Shown here one piece after another: positions 1 through 8,627 of a stretch of DNA of 64,000 nt (position 1 is the first letter of the stretch; the number at the start of each line of letters is the position of its first letter). A program made the position numbers and the translations under genes. The notes beneath the pieces are model-generated. The model saw only the letters and a list, made by a program, of their open reading frames with translations, was not told the DNA's origin and made no database searches. This DNA is from Crocosphaera sp. (GTDB taxonomy: Bacteria > Cyanobacteriota > Cyanobacteriia > Cyanobacteriales > Microcystaceae): NCBI RefSeq assembly GCF_030064895.1, contig NZ_JASJEB010000019.1:1-64000 (forward strand). The letters run 5' to 3'.

Positions 1-145
1 TAACCATTTACCAAACATTGAACATTGAACATTAAACATTGAACATTTTGGTTTCAAGCCTCTCCCTTTAGGGAGAAAGAAGTTTGGGAGAGGTTTCAAG
101 CCTACTTCCAAACGAATGATAAATGATAAATGAAATGACCCCTAC
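1..145. repeat. Dispersed 82-bp repeat, copy 1, flanked by heptamer repeats
   Basis: Positions 44-125 are identical to 24938-25019. The core holds an inverted repeat (CCTCTCCC at about 59-66 and GGGAGAGG at about 86-93) and two direct copies of GGTTTCAAGCCT. On the left are GAACATT heptamers and on the right AATGATA heptamers; the second copy also has GAACATT on the left but related TGTTAAA heptamers on the right. Identity over 82 bp without coding capacity points to a mobile or gene-converted intergenic element. No transposase is visible. Confidence 0.85.
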
Positions 146-159
146 GGAAATATGTAGCC

Positions 160-1215
160 TTAATAAATAGCAATGGGATTACCAGGAGAACCGGTTGCAC
201 CCTTCATTTTTAATGGAGCAAAAACAAACATAAATTCGTAAACTTTATTATCAACTAATTCACTCAAATCCAAATTTTCTATATTGGTAATACCATGTTT
301 AACCATCCATTCAACATGACAATCAATAGGACGGTTAGGATCTTCTCCTGGAATCGCTTCGGTTCCCAAAGTGTCTGACCCGACCATCGCAATTTTTTGG
401 CGAGATAAATAACGACAAGCGGTAATCCCCGGCCCTGGTTCTCCTGCATTAAATAACTGTGTATTTTCGGATTTTTCTTCATCGCTTAAACTATCCCAAT
501 CACTACCCCAATAGTTACCATGTCCGGTATAAAATAAGACAACATCTCCTTGTTTAATCGGACTAATTCTTTGCTTTTTGATGGCTCCTTTTATATCATC
601 AACTGTAATAATTCCAGGCTCATTTTTAGCCTTTCCTGTGGGAACTGGTAAACGTTCAACTCCCTTATACGCAGCCATATCTAATAACACCCCTCGGGTA
701 ACATATCCTTTTTGGGCTATTTTTTCCACTCCTAATTTATTTAACCCGTAAGCAGTACCAAAGTCTTCTAAAAAATTACCATTATAAAAATAATTTCCTC
801 GAGATGTATTCACCCCAATATGACCTAAACCATCGAATTGTGTGCCAACTTGTCCTAATTCGGTAACCACATATTCATCATTATAAACAATACTATTATT
901 GCTACCTAGTTCACCGGTAGCTAAACCAGGAATTGTTAGTTTCCAGTTACGTTTACCAAAAAACGGCATATCATTTTGATAAACTTTACCCAAAGTAACC
1001 ACCTTGCCTTTTTTAACTAATTTAATTGCTTCTAGAACCTTTTTATCTGTAATCCAATTAACTGAACCTATTTCGTCATCTTTCCCAAATACCGAAGCAT
1101 TCCAACCTGGTTTTAAGGGACTATCATCAGCTAGGGTTAAGATCGGGAATAAAACGATACACAGGATAATCACAACGCCAAAAAACCAGCTTTTGAGAAA
1201 AATTTGTTTCTTCAT
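160..1215 (-). CDS. Secreted cyclase-family (kynurenine formamidase-like) hydrolase
   Basis: The 351-residue protein begins with a basic N-terminus and a hydrophobic segment ending near LTLADD, consistent with a signal peptide or membrane anchor. The rest matches the cyclase family (PF04199), metal-dependent hydrolases that include kynurenine formamidase. The family motif HxGTHxDxPxH appears in altered form as GQVGTQFDGLGHIG, so the usual His of GTH is Gln; this variant is seen in the long bacterial cyclase subgroup. A later DVVLFYTGHGNYW segment also fits the family. The substrate cannot be told from sequence. It ends beside the dispersed repeat and reads away from trxA with a gap of about 80 bp. 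Confidence 0.75.
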   Translation of the reverse strand: MKKQIFLKSWFFGVVIILCIVLFPILTLADDSPLKPGWNASVFGKDDEIGSVNWITDKKVLEAIKLVKKGKVVTLGKVYQNDMPFFGKRNWKLTIPGLATGELGSNNSIVYNDEYVVTELGQVGTQFDGLGHIGVNTSRGNYFYNGNFLEDFGTAYGLNKLGVEKIAQKGYVTRGVLLDMAAYKGVERLPVPTGKAKNEPGIITVDDIKGAIKKQRISPIKQGDVVLFYTGHGNYWGSDWDSLSDEEKSENTQLFNAGEPGPGITACRYLSRQKIAMVGSDTLGTEAIPGEDPNRPIDCHVEWMVKHGITNIENLDLSELVDNKVYEFMFVFAPLKMKGATGSPGNPIAIY

Positions 1216-1297
1216 ATTTCTTAAAATTAGGGATCAAAAAAGAGGTAAACCTGAAATAGCTTACCTCTTCCGATAAAGTCTTGATTTGTATCAAAAC

Positions 1298-1621
1298 TTA
1301 AAGATACTTTTCCAAAGTAGAAGCGAGGGTGGTTTTGGGAACAGCACCCACAACCATATCCACCCGTTGACCTCCCTTAAAGATCATCAGAGTGGGGATA
1401 CTACGAATTCCATATTGACTAGCAGTGTTAGGATTTTCATCGGTGTTGAGCTTAACAACCTTAACCTGGTCCTTGTATTGTTCGGCTATCTCCTCCACAA
1501 CGGGAGCGACCATACGACAAGGACCACACCAAGGGGCCCAAAAATCCACAAGAACGGGAAGCTCGCTGTCTAGAACATCTGCTTTAAAACTACTATCTGT
1601 AACTTGAGGTGCAGCTGACAT
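1298..1621 (-). CDS. trxA: Thioredoxin
   Basis: This is a 107-residue single-domain thioredoxin with the active-site motif [10 protein letters not shown] at about residues 28-37 and the cis-Pro loop RSIPTL near residue 73. It reduces protein disulfides in the cytoplasm, taking electrons from thioredoxin reductase, and in cyanobacteria also from ferredoxin-thioredoxin reductase. Length and motifs are typical of m-type/TrxA proteins. The start MSAAPQV is well placed. The small RNA Yfr1 lies just upstream on the same strand, an arrangement known from several cyanobacteria. Confidence 0.97.
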   Translation of the reverse strand: MSAAPQVTDSSFKADVLDSELPVLVDFWAPWCGPCRMVAPVVEEIAEQYKDQVKVVKLNTDENPNTASQYGIRSIPTLMIFKGGQRVDMVVGAVPKTTLASTLEKYL

Positions 1622-1741
1622 ATCATGAATTCCTTTGATTGCTCGTGTTTACCTAGAATACTCTAGAATTCTACCATACCAAAAACTTTCTGGCTGTTTA
1701 CAACCATCAAAGTGAAGTGCGGTTTTCCAGAAAAAGCTTCC

Positions 1742-1813
1742 ATAAGAAACCGCCCGAACTAATGCCGGGCGGAGTGTGGTGTGAGGAGTGAACGGAAACG
1801 TTTGTCTCCGCTA
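1742..1813 (-). ncRNA. yfr1: Small RNA Yfr1
   Basis: Read on the minus strand, this segment has a first hairpin (CGGAGAC, loop AAAC, GTTTCCG), then an unpaired stretch containing ACTCCTCACAC, then a terminator hairpin (CCGCCCG, 9-nt loop, CGGGCGG) followed by TTTCTTAT. ACUCCUCACAC between two stem-loops is the ultraconserved signature of Yfr1, a cyanobacterial trans-acting RNA of roughly 55-70 nt reported to pair with porin mRNAs and often encoded beside trxA. The position upstream of trxA agrees. Ends are estimates: the 5' end from the -10 box, the 3' end from the T-rich tail. Confidence 0.9.
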
Positions 1814-1818
1814 TCTCT

Positions 1819-1824
1819 ATTGTA
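1819..1824 (-). promoter_or_regulatory. Probable -10 box of Yfr1
   Basis: The minus strand reads TACAAT here, about 6-8 nt before the inferred 5' end of Yfr1. No clear TTGACA-like -35 element is present at 16-18 bp upstream, so the assignment rests on the -10 match and its position. Confidence 0.5.
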
Positions 1825-2072
1825 AGGGAGAATTCCCATTTTGAGACACTAAATTTTGCCTAATCGAAATTTTTTTTTTTGCTTAATGTGTTAAACTAGG
1901 CAGTTATACCTGATTTCTGGTTTGAGGAGAATCTCTAAAAAGTGCCTTGTTCCTAAGTTTGAGAGTTTAAAACATGGTTGATATGGCTTGAATTTGATTA
2001 TTAGATAATCTCGTTTATTCCATAGTAAAGGATAAAATCAAGATAGTTCCAGTCAACAAATTGTAAAGTTTT

Positions 2073-4394
2073 ATGACCGCTTCTGCTAATTTTCTCTCTC
2101 AACTTAACCCTTCACAACGTATTGCTGTTGAACATTTCTGTGGACCGCTTTTGGTGGTTGCGGGGGCAGGTTCGGGCAAAACTCGCGCTCTCACCTATAG
2201 AATTGCACATCTGATCAGCCATCATCAAGTTGATCCTGAGTCCATTTTGGCGGTCACTTTTACGAATAAGGCGGCACGGGAGATGAAAGATAGACTGGAG
2301 AGATTATTTGCTCAAGAAATGGCGTTAAAACAGCAAGGTCAACCGTTTAATTCTCTGCCAGAATACGATCAAAAACGTTTACTTTCCCAAGTTTATAAGA
2401 AAATTACAAAAAAGTTATGGATCGGTACTTTTCATAGTTTATGTGCTAGAATTCTTCGCTACGATATTAATAAATATCAGGATGAGAAGAAGCGACAATG
2501 GGAACGTAATTTTTCTATTTTTGATGAGTCTGATGTTCAGAGTTTGGTTAAAAATATTGTTCTCAAACAGTTTAATTTAGACGATAAAAAGTTTAATCCT
2601 CGTAATGTTCGTTATGCTATTAGTAATGCTAAGAATTTGGGTTTATCTCCTGAAGCTTATTTAAAGGAAAATGCTTATGCTAAGGGTCGTGTGATTGCAG
2701 AAGTTTATAACGAATATCAAACTCAATTGGCTGCTAATAATGCTTTGGATTTTGATGATTTAATTCTGATTCCTGTGCGCTTATTTCAGCAAAATGAATC
2801 GATTCTGGGTTATTGGCATTCTCAATTTAAACATATTTTAGTGGACGAATATCAAGATACTAACCGTATTCAATACGAGTTAATTCAGTTGTTAACTACC
2901 AATGCAGAAACCCGTAAAAGCGAGTGGAGTTGGGAAAATAGGTCTATTTTTGTGGTGGGAGATGCGGATCAATCTATTTATAGTTTTCGCATGGCAGATT
3001 TTACTATTTTATTGAATTTTCAATCGGACTTTGGTGATGGTTTGCCGGATGAAGATACAAGAACAATGGTTAAATTAGAGGAGAATTATCGCTCTACGGA
3101 AACTATTTTACAAGCAGCTAATCAACTGATCGAAAATAATAGTCAACGTATCGATAAAATTTTGCGCCCCACTAGAGGAGAAGGGGAAGAAATTTACTGT
3201 TATAAAGCAGATGATGAACGCATAGAAGCAGATTTTGTGATCGCTAAAATTCAAGAATTAGTGGAAACAAACCCAGAATTAAATTGGGGAAATTTTGCTT
3301 TATTATATCGGGTTAATGCTCAATCTCGACCCTTTGAAGATAATTTAATTCGTAACAATATTCCTTATAATATTGTGGGCGGATTTAAGTTTTATGACCG
3401 TCAGGAAATAAAAGATTCTCTTGCATATTTACGGTTACTTGTCAACCCTTTTGATACGGTTAGTTTACTACGAGTTATTAATTCTCCCCGTCGAGGAGTC
3501 GGCAAAACTTCTATTGATTCTCTCCTAAAAGCAGCACAAGAATTAGAGATACCTTTATGGGAAATTATTAGCGATGAAACATCTGTGAAAACCCTAGCAG
3601 GAAGGGCAGCTAAGTCAGTTAACAAATTTGCTAATATGATTAAAGATTTACAGGAAAAATTAAAGGAACTTTCAGCAACTGAGATTTTTGATCAGATTAT
3701 GGAATTATCAGGTTATGTGGATGATTTGAAGAAAAAGGGAACGGAAGAAGCCGATAATAGATTAGAAAATATCTATGAATTGTACAGCGCGATCGCTCAA
3801 TATCAAGAAGAAAATGAAGATACCAGTTTACAAGGTTATTTAACTAATGCTTCTCTGGCTTCGGATTTAGATAACCTGGATGAAGGACAAGAAAAGGTAT
3901 CTTTAATGACCTTACACTCTGCCAAAGGTTTGGAATTTCCTATTGTCTTTTTGGTAGGATTAGAACAAGGAACTTTACCCCATTTTCGCAGTTTAAACGA
4001 TCCGTTAGCATTAGAAGAAGAACGAAGACTATGTTATGTAGGAATTACCCGCGCCCAAGAACAATTATTTATTAGTCACGCTAGAGAACGCTATGTTTGG
4101 GGTTCAAAAGAAGCGAAAATGGTGTCACAATTTATCCAAGAAATTCCCCAAGATTTAATCAGTACTAATCTGCGACAAACTAGAAGGAAAGTACATCAGA
4201 AAAAAACAGTTTCTAGTTCCCCTAATACAAAGTGGTCAGTTGGCGATCGCGTTATTCATCATAGTTTTGGAGAAGGAGAAATCACCCATATTTTAGGTTC
4301 AGGAAAAAAAACAAACTTAGCCATTAAATTTGCTGGACTTGGCCGTAAAATTGTTGACCCAAGAACCAACTCTATTACTAAAATTGAACGGTAA
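2073..4394 (+). CDS. pcrA: ATP-dependent DNA helicase PcrA/UvrD family
   Basis: The 773-residue protein is a superfamily 1A 3'-5' helicase. Walker A GAGSGKT is at residues 31-37, the DExx box reads VDEYQDTN near 262, the QxxR motif is QSIYSFR, and the C-terminal motifs TLHSAKGLEFPIVFLVGLEQG and RRLCYVGITRA are intact. A small Tudor-like tail (WSVGDRVIHHSFGEGEI) occurs at the end, as in PcrA. It unwinds DNA in nucleotide-excision repair and removes recombinases or stalled complexes. It stands alone, with no gene in the 450 bp upstream apart from divergent Yfr1. Confidence 0.95.
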   Translation: MTASANFLSQLNPSQRIAVEHFCGPLLVVAGAGSGKTRALTYRIAHLISHHQVDPESILAVTFTNKAAREMKDRLERLFAQEMALKQQGQPFNSLPEYDQKRLLSQVYKKITKKLWIGTFHSLCARILRYDINKYQDEKKRQWERNFSIFDESDVQSLVKNIVLKQFNLDDKKFNPRNVRYAISNAKNLGLSPEAYLKENAYAKGRVIAEVYNEYQTQLAANNALDFDDLILIPVRLFQQNESILGYWHSQFKHILVDEYQDTNRIQYELIQLLTTNAETRKSEWSWENRSIFVVGDADQSIYSFRMADFTILLNFQSDFGDGLPDEDTRTMVKLEENYRSTETILQAANQLIENNSQRIDKILRPTRGEGEEIYCYKADDERIEADFVIAKIQELVETNPELNWGNFALLYRVNAQSRPFEDNLIRNNIPYNIVGGFKFYDRQEIKDSLAYLRLLVNPFDTVSLLRVINSPRRGVGKTSIDSLLKAAQELEIPLWEIISDETSVKTLAGRAAKSVNKFANMIKDLQEKLKELSATEIFDQIMELSGYVDDLKKKGTEEADNRLENIYELYSAIAQYQEENEDTSLQGYLTNASLASDLDNLDEGQEKVSLMTLHSAKGLEFPIVFLVGLEQGTLPHFRSLNDPLALEEERRLCYVGITRAQEQLFISHARERYVWGSKEAKMVSQFIQEIPQDLISTNLRQTRRKVHQKKTVSSSPNTKWSVGDRVIHHSFGEGEITHILGSGKKTNLAIKFAGLGRKIVDPRTNSITKIER

Positions 4395-4481
4395 ACAGTG
4401 AACAGTGATCAGTTAATTGAACTAATAACTGGTAACTGGTAACTGGTAACTGGTAACTGATAACTGATAACTGATAAACTA
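4395..4481. repeat. Heptanucleotide short tandem repeats
   Basis: AACAGTG repeats are followed by about four TAACTGG units and three TAACTGA units. Tandem heptamers of this kind are a known feature of cyanobacterial intergenic DNA. Similar arrays in this window occur near 17489, 24899, 25012, 29885, 36392, 42175, 54555, 54690 and 57827. Confidence 0.85.
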
Positions 4482-4521
4482 ATGAACAAGTGATACCCAT
4501 ATTTCCCGAGAGTTTATTACT

Positions 4522-5016
4522 TTGTCTTCTTCACCAGAGTCTCCCCAACTTCCCCCCACCTCAGCTATCACCAAGAAAAACCCTCTCAAAGCAACTACAG
4601 AAAAGTGGTTTGAGTATTCGGTTAGGGTACAACCTCATCATACCGACTATGCAGGATTAGTATGGCATGGTACTTATATTAATTGGTTGGAAACTGCTAG
4701 AGTGGAATGTCTCCGTTCTATGGGCATAGATTTTGCCGAATTGGTAAAATTAGGATGTGATCTCCCTGTGGTGGAATTATCCTTACGGTATCATCGAGTC
4801 TTGCGGTTGGGAGAAATGGCGATCGTCAAAACTCGGATGTCCGCTATGACAGGAGTTCGGATGTATTGGGATTGCGCTATTGAATCAAGCGATCGCCAAG
4901 TTGTCCATGTCACGGGAAAAATTACCTTAGTGGCCATGGATCGAGAAAAAGGAAAAATTATGCGTCAACTTCCCCCGACGGTTAAAGATGCTTTAACTAA
5001 AATAGTGGACTTGTGA
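4522..5016 (+). CDS. 4HBT-fold acyl-CoA thioesterase (YbgC/FadM-like)
   Basis: The 164-residue protein has a hotdog-fold thioesterase core. The motif HHTDYAGLVWHGTYINWLE near residues 39-57 carries the catalytic Asp and the start of the long helix of the YbgC/4-hydroxybenzoyl-CoA thioesterase group. It should hydrolyse an acyl-CoA or acyl-ACP, but the substrate is unknown; it does not look like the cyanobacterial DHNA-CoA thioesterase as I recall that sequence. The frame opens with TTG and I see no ATG before the conserved motif, so TTG is the likely start. The first 30 residues are Ser/Pro-rich and probably disordered. Confidence 0.7.
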   Translation: MSSSPESPQLPPTSAITKKNPLKATTEKWFEYSVRVQPHHTDYAGLVWHGTYINWLETARVECLRSMGIDFAELVKLGCDLPVVELSLRYHRVLRLGEMAIVKTRMSAMTGVRMYWDCAIESSDRQVVHVTGKITLVAMDREKGKIMRQLPPTVKDALTKIVDL

Positions 5017-5049
5017 AGCTTTGAAAAATATTAACAATAATTCGATGAT

Positions 5050-5084
5050 ACTCCTATAATCCTACTTTTTAGGATTATAGGAGT
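5050..5084. terminator. 15-bp perfect inverted repeat, probable bidirectional terminator
   Basis: ACTCCTATAATCCTA (5050-5064), a 5-nt loop and the exact reverse complement (5070-5084) form a hairpin 34 bp after the thioesterase stop. There is no clean T-run, so a stabilising or regulatory role is possible instead. Confidence 0.5.
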
Positions 5085-5251
5085 GTGAGAAAGTTTCTAG
5101 TTGAGATTACTTTTTTCGATAAAACGTAGTTTTTGAAATTTGAAGAACAATATATAACATAGAGAAATATCACTATACATTATAGTTAAAACTAGCGTCG
5201 GCTAACCCTAATTTTTTGATAAAATACAAGACAAATAAAACAATTATTTTT

Positions 5252-6025
5252 ATGGAAATTAAACGCTTACCTGCCTTATCTGATAATTACATTTTTCTCT
5301 TACATGATACCCATAATAACACGGCTGCTGTGGTTGATCCGGCAGAGGCTAAACCAGTGTTAAATTGCTTGAATGAATTAGGGGCAAAGTTAGTTGCTAT
5401 TTTCAACACCCATCATCATGCTGATCATGTTGGGTCTAATAAAAAACTAATGGAAAAATTCCCTGATATTTGTATTTATGGAGGGAAAGAAGATCAAGGG
5501 AGAATTCCAGGACAACAAGTTTTTTTAGAAGAAGGAGATACAGTAAAATTTGCAGAAAAAACTGCTACGATTTATTTTATTCCGGGTCACACTCGTGGAC
5601 ATATTGCCTACTATTTTCCTCCCAATAATTCAGAAGAAATAGGGGATTTATTTTGCGGTGATACTATGTTTGCTGGAGGGTGTGGACGCTTATTTGAAGG
5701 AACACCGGCACAGATGGTTCAATCATTAACTAAACTGAGAAACTTACCCGATAATACTCGTGTTTGGTGCGCCCATGAATACACCTTAAATAATCTTAAA
5801 TTTGCTGTTACAGTTGAACAAGATAATAGGGAGTTACAAAGTCGTTATCAAGCAGTAATTAAAGCCCGAAATAATCGCCAAGCAACGGTTCCTTCTTTAT
5901 TGGGAGAAGAAAAGAGAACTAATCCTTTTTTACGATGGGATCAACCCTCTTTACAAAGTTTAACAGGGATGAGTGATCCTGCTAGAGTATTTGGTAGAAT
6001 TAGGGGGATGAAAGATAATTTTTAA
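5252..6025 (+). CDS. gloB: Hydroxyacylglutathione hydrolase (glyoxalase II)
   Basis: From the ATG at 5252 the protein is 257 residues, the usual size for glyoxalase II. A longer frame opens at a TTG at 5216, but its first 12 residues (MIKYKTNKTIIF) are not family-like, so the ATG is preferred. The binuclear-metal motif THHHADHVGSN is at about residues 53-63, with further ligands in GHTRGH, CGDTMFAGGCGR and CAHEYT. It hydrolyses S-lactoylglutathione to D-lactate and glutathione in methylglyoxal detoxification. It is followed after 6 bp by an ion-channel gene, so the two may be cotranscribed. Confidence 0.93.
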   Translation: MEIKRLPALSDNYIFLLHDTHNNTAAVVDPAEAKPVLNCLNELGAKLVAIFNTHHHADHVGSNKKLMEKFPDICIYGGKEDQGRIPGQQVFLEEGDTVKFAEKTATIYFIPGHTRGHIAYYFPPNNSEEIGDLFCGDTMFAGGCGRLFEGTPAQMVQSLTKLRNLPDNTRVWCAHEYTLNNLKFAVTVEQDNRELQSRYQAVIKARNNRQATVPSLLGEEKRTNPFLRWDQPSLQSLTGMSDPARVFGRIRGMKDNF

Positions 6026-6031
6026 CTTAAA

Positions 6032-6817
6032 ATGGAAGTCAAAAACTTCAAATTAAAAGAAAAAATATCCCATTATTTGGATGATTTTAATACCCCTATT
6101 GGGATTACAGTTAATTTAATAATTTTGGGGCTTATTTTATTATCTTCTGCTATCTTTGTCCTAGAAACTTATCCTTTGTCTGATCCTATTTTTAGAGTTT
6201 TTAAAAGATTAGATAATATTATTTTAGCTTTATTTACTTTTGAATATTTAACCCGTTTTTGGTGTGCAGAATCAAAACGAAAATTTGTCTTTAGTATTTT
6301 CTCTTTTATTGATTTACTTTCAATCCTACCTTTATTTCTCGGTTTTATAGACATTAGATTTATTCGTATTCTTCGGTGGTTTCGAGTTTTGAGACTCCTA
6401 AGATTAATCAATTTTGAAACATCTTTATTTAAAATAAAATCAGAAGATGGGGTTGTTTTAGTAAGAATATTTTTAATTATATTTTCTTTGATATTTATCT
6501 ATTCTGGAGCTATTTATCAAGTTGAACATTATAGTAATCCTAATGTTTTTAAAACGTTTTTTGATGCTTTATATTTTTCCGTTGTTACTATGACAACTGT
6601 GGGATTTGGTGATGTTATACCCCTTTCAGAAGCAGGAAAAATTTTAACAGTAATTATGATTTTTTCTGGTGTTCTTTTAATTCCTTGGCAACTGGGTATA
6701 TTAACCCAAAAATTCTTACAAAATACTCAACAAAGTAATCGAACTTGTTCTCATTGTGGCTTAAAATTTCATGATAGAGATGCCAATTTTTGTAAGATTT
6801 GTGGAACCAAGTTATGA
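6032..6817 (+). CDS. Voltage-gated potassium channel with C-terminal zinc ribbon
   Basis: The 261-residue protein has six predicted membrane segments. The S4 helix carries regularly spaced arginines (RFIRILRWFRVLRLLRL at about 110-126), the pore has the K+ selectivity filter TTVGFGD near 188-194, and S6 follows. Unusually, the cytoplasmic tail ends in a zinc-ribbon-like motif, CSHCGLKF...NFCKICGTKL. It should be a Kv-type K+ channel of the inner or thylakoid membrane. The zinc ribbon may sense metal or redox state or assist assembly (inference). The start is 6 bp after gloB. Confidence 0.85.
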   Translation: MEVKNFKLKEKISHYLDDFNTPIGITVNLIILGLILLSSAIFVLETYPLSDPIFRVFKRLDNIILALFTFEYLTRFWCAESKRKFVFSIFSFIDLLSILPLFLGFIDIRFIRILRWFRVLRLLRLINFETSLFKIKSEDGVVLVRIFLIIFSLIFIYSGAIYQVEHYSNPNVFKTFFDALYFSVVTMTTVGFGDVIPLSEAGKILTVIMIFSGVLLIPWQLGILTQKFLQNTQQSNRTCSHCGLKFHDRDANFCKICGTKL

Positions 6818-6875
6818 TATTAGTAATTATAGTTAGTAGGGATTTAATAATATTAATCCCATATAGGAGTTAGAT

Positions 6876-7508
6876 ATGGTGGAAACTATTGGTATATCTC
6901 AAGGAATTAGAAATTTAACAGAAGTTCATCTGAAGTTTAATTTAACTCGCAATCAAAGCAGTAATTTTTTTACAGAATGGACTGATAATTTACCTGATCT
7001 TAGTGTTCAAGAGAAACAAACTTTAGATAGTTTAAAAGAGCGATATTTATATTATGCTTCTGATAATTCCATTACCGAGGTAACTCTCAATATTATTATG
7101 ATTTCCCCTTTATTAGAATTAGCAAACTTATGTGATACTCCTTTTAAAATAAAAGCAGAACAAGCTGTTAAGATTGAGCTTAAAGACTCAGACATTATCT
7201 TACAAGGTTTTATTGATGCTTTGGTGATTAAAGAACAATTTTGGGTTATTGTTATTGAAGCCAAACGTTATGGTTTCAATATTTCTTTAGCCATTCCTCA
7301 AGCTTTAACTTCTATGATGGCTAATACTAAGCAAGAAAGTCCTATTTTTGGTTTAGTAACCAATGGAGAAGATTATATTTTCATCAAAGTTAGTCATCAA
7401 AATCAACAATATGATATTTCCGATAAATTAACCTTAGGAAAAAGAAACAATCAAGAATTTTATCAAGTTTTTCAAATCATCAAAAATATTAAACAATTCT
7501 TACTTTAA
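6876..7508 (+). CDS. PD-(D/E)XK nuclease-like protein related to type I R-subunit N-termini
   Basis: The 210-residue protein resembles free-standing cyanobacterial proteins often labelled 'restriction endonuclease subunit R'. The segment LQGFIDALVIKEQFWVIVIEAKRYGF contains a D...(I/V)EAK arrangement typical of PD-(D/E)XK nucleases. No helicase domain follows, and there are no HsdM or HsdS genes nearby, so it is not a type I restriction system. The function is unknown; it could be an orphan nuclease or DNA-binding protein. A purine-rich TAGGAG lies before the ATG. Confidence 0.6.
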   Translation: MVETIGISQGIRNLTEVHLKFNLTRNQSSNFFTEWTDNLPDLSVQEKQTLDSLKERYLYYASDNSITEVTLNIIMISPLLELANLCDTPFKIKAEQAVKIELKDSDIILQGFIDALVIKEQFWVIVIEAKRYGFNISLAIPQALTSMMANTKQESPIFGLVTNGEDYIFIKVSHQNQQYDISDKLTLGKRNNQEFYQVFQIIKNIKQFLL

Positions 7509-7572
7509 TTTATTACCTCAACTTACTATGATATGATTCAACAGGACAAGAAATTCTAGGGAAAAGTATTAA

Positions 7573-8601
7573 ATGCACAAAATTCCAGTTACAGTAATTA
7601 CAGGTTTTTTAGGCGCAGGAAAAACCACATTAGTTCGCCATCTGTTACAAAACAATGAAAAGCGACGCATTGCTGTATTAGTCAATGAATTTGGAGAAGT
7701 AGGAATAGACGGAGAAATACTCAAAGATTGTCAAATTTGTGAAGAAGAAGAAGACCCTAACGAAAACATTATAGAACTAAATAATGGTTGTCTTTGTTGC
7801 ACTGTTCAAGAAGAATTTTATCCCACCATGCAGCAACTTCTAGAACGAAGAGACTCCCTCGACTGTATGTTAATAGAAACATCAGGTTTAGCCCTACCAA
7901 AACCCTTAGTCCAAGCCTTTCGTTGGCCGGAAATTCGTAATAGTGCAACCGTTGATGGTGTTGTGACAGTAGTTGATTGCCAAGCATTGGCTTCAGGTAC
8001 ATTAGTAGGAGATTTAGACGCGTTAGAAGCTCAAAGAAAAGCCGATCCCAACCTCGAACACGAAACCCCCATCGAAGAATTATTTGAGGATCAATTAGCT
8101 TGTGCAGACTTAGTATTACTAACCAAAACCGACTTAGTTAAAGAGACAGAATTAAACAAAATTAAAACTTGGTTATCCCAAGAATTACGCCCCGGTGTCA
8201 AAATTGTTTCTTGTAATCAAGGTCAAATTAGTCCTGATATTTTACTCGGGTTTAATGCTGCTGTAGAAGACAACTTAGAAACCCGTCATTCTCATCACGA
8301 TCACGAAGAAGAACACGATCATGACGATGATATTAACTCAGTACAAATCATCCTCGAACAAGCTTATGATCCCAAAAAATTAGTGACAACTTTAACAAAA
8401 TTAGTCCAAGATAACGAGATTTATCGTATTAAAGGCTTTGTTAATGTTCCTAATAAACCTATGCGGTTAGTCTTACAAGGAGTAGGCGATCGCTTTGATT
8501 ATTTCTACGATCGCCCTTGGCGCGAAGATGAAGCCAAACAAACCCGTTTAGTCTTCATTGGTAGAGAATTAAAGCAACAAACCATTCAAGGACAATTGTA
8601 G
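7573..8601 (+). CDS. CobW/COG0523-family GTP-binding metallochaperone
   Basis: The 342-residue protein has the G1 motif GFLGAGKTTL at about residues 11-20, the metal-binding GCLCC motif near 71-75, a TKTDL G4-like motif near 182, and a C-terminal CobW_C domain. A histidine/acidic run (HSHHDHEEEHDHDDD) near 238-253 is a typical metal store. Members deliver Zn, Co or other metals with GTP hydrolysis. The metal here is not determined, and I found no convincing Zur box upstream. The start codon follows a sequence with GGGAAAAG. Confidence 0.88.
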   Translation: MHKIPVTVITGFLGAGKTTLVRHLLQNNEKRRIAVLVNEFGEVGIDGEILKDCQICEEEEDPNENIIELNNGCLCCTVQEEFYPTMQQLLERRDSLDCMLIETSGLALPKPLVQAFRWPEIRNSATVDGVVTVVDCQALASGTLVGDLDALEAQRKADPNLEHETPIEELFEDQLACADLVLLTKTDLVKETELNKIKTWLSQELRPGVKIVSCNQGQISPDILLGFNAAVEDNLETRHSHHDHEEEHDHDDDINSVQIILEQAYDPKKLVTTLTKLVQDNEIYRIKGFVNVPNKPMRLVLQGVGDRFDYFYDRPWREDEAKQTRLVFIGRELKQQTIQGQL

Positions 8602-8627
8602 CAGTTTGAACATAGGTTAGACTGCTA

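Noticed and set aside
4395-4481. CRISPR-like array
   Set aside because: The units are contiguous 7-mers without spacers; they are ordinary heptanucleotide repeats.
6876-7508. Part of a type I restriction system
   Set aside because: No helicase domain, HsdM or HsdS is present nearby; only a free-standing nuclease-like domain is seen.
7509-7572. Zur box upstream of the CobW-family gene
   Set aside because: An ATGATATGAT-like stretch is present but does not match the TGATAAT...ATTATCA palindrome well.
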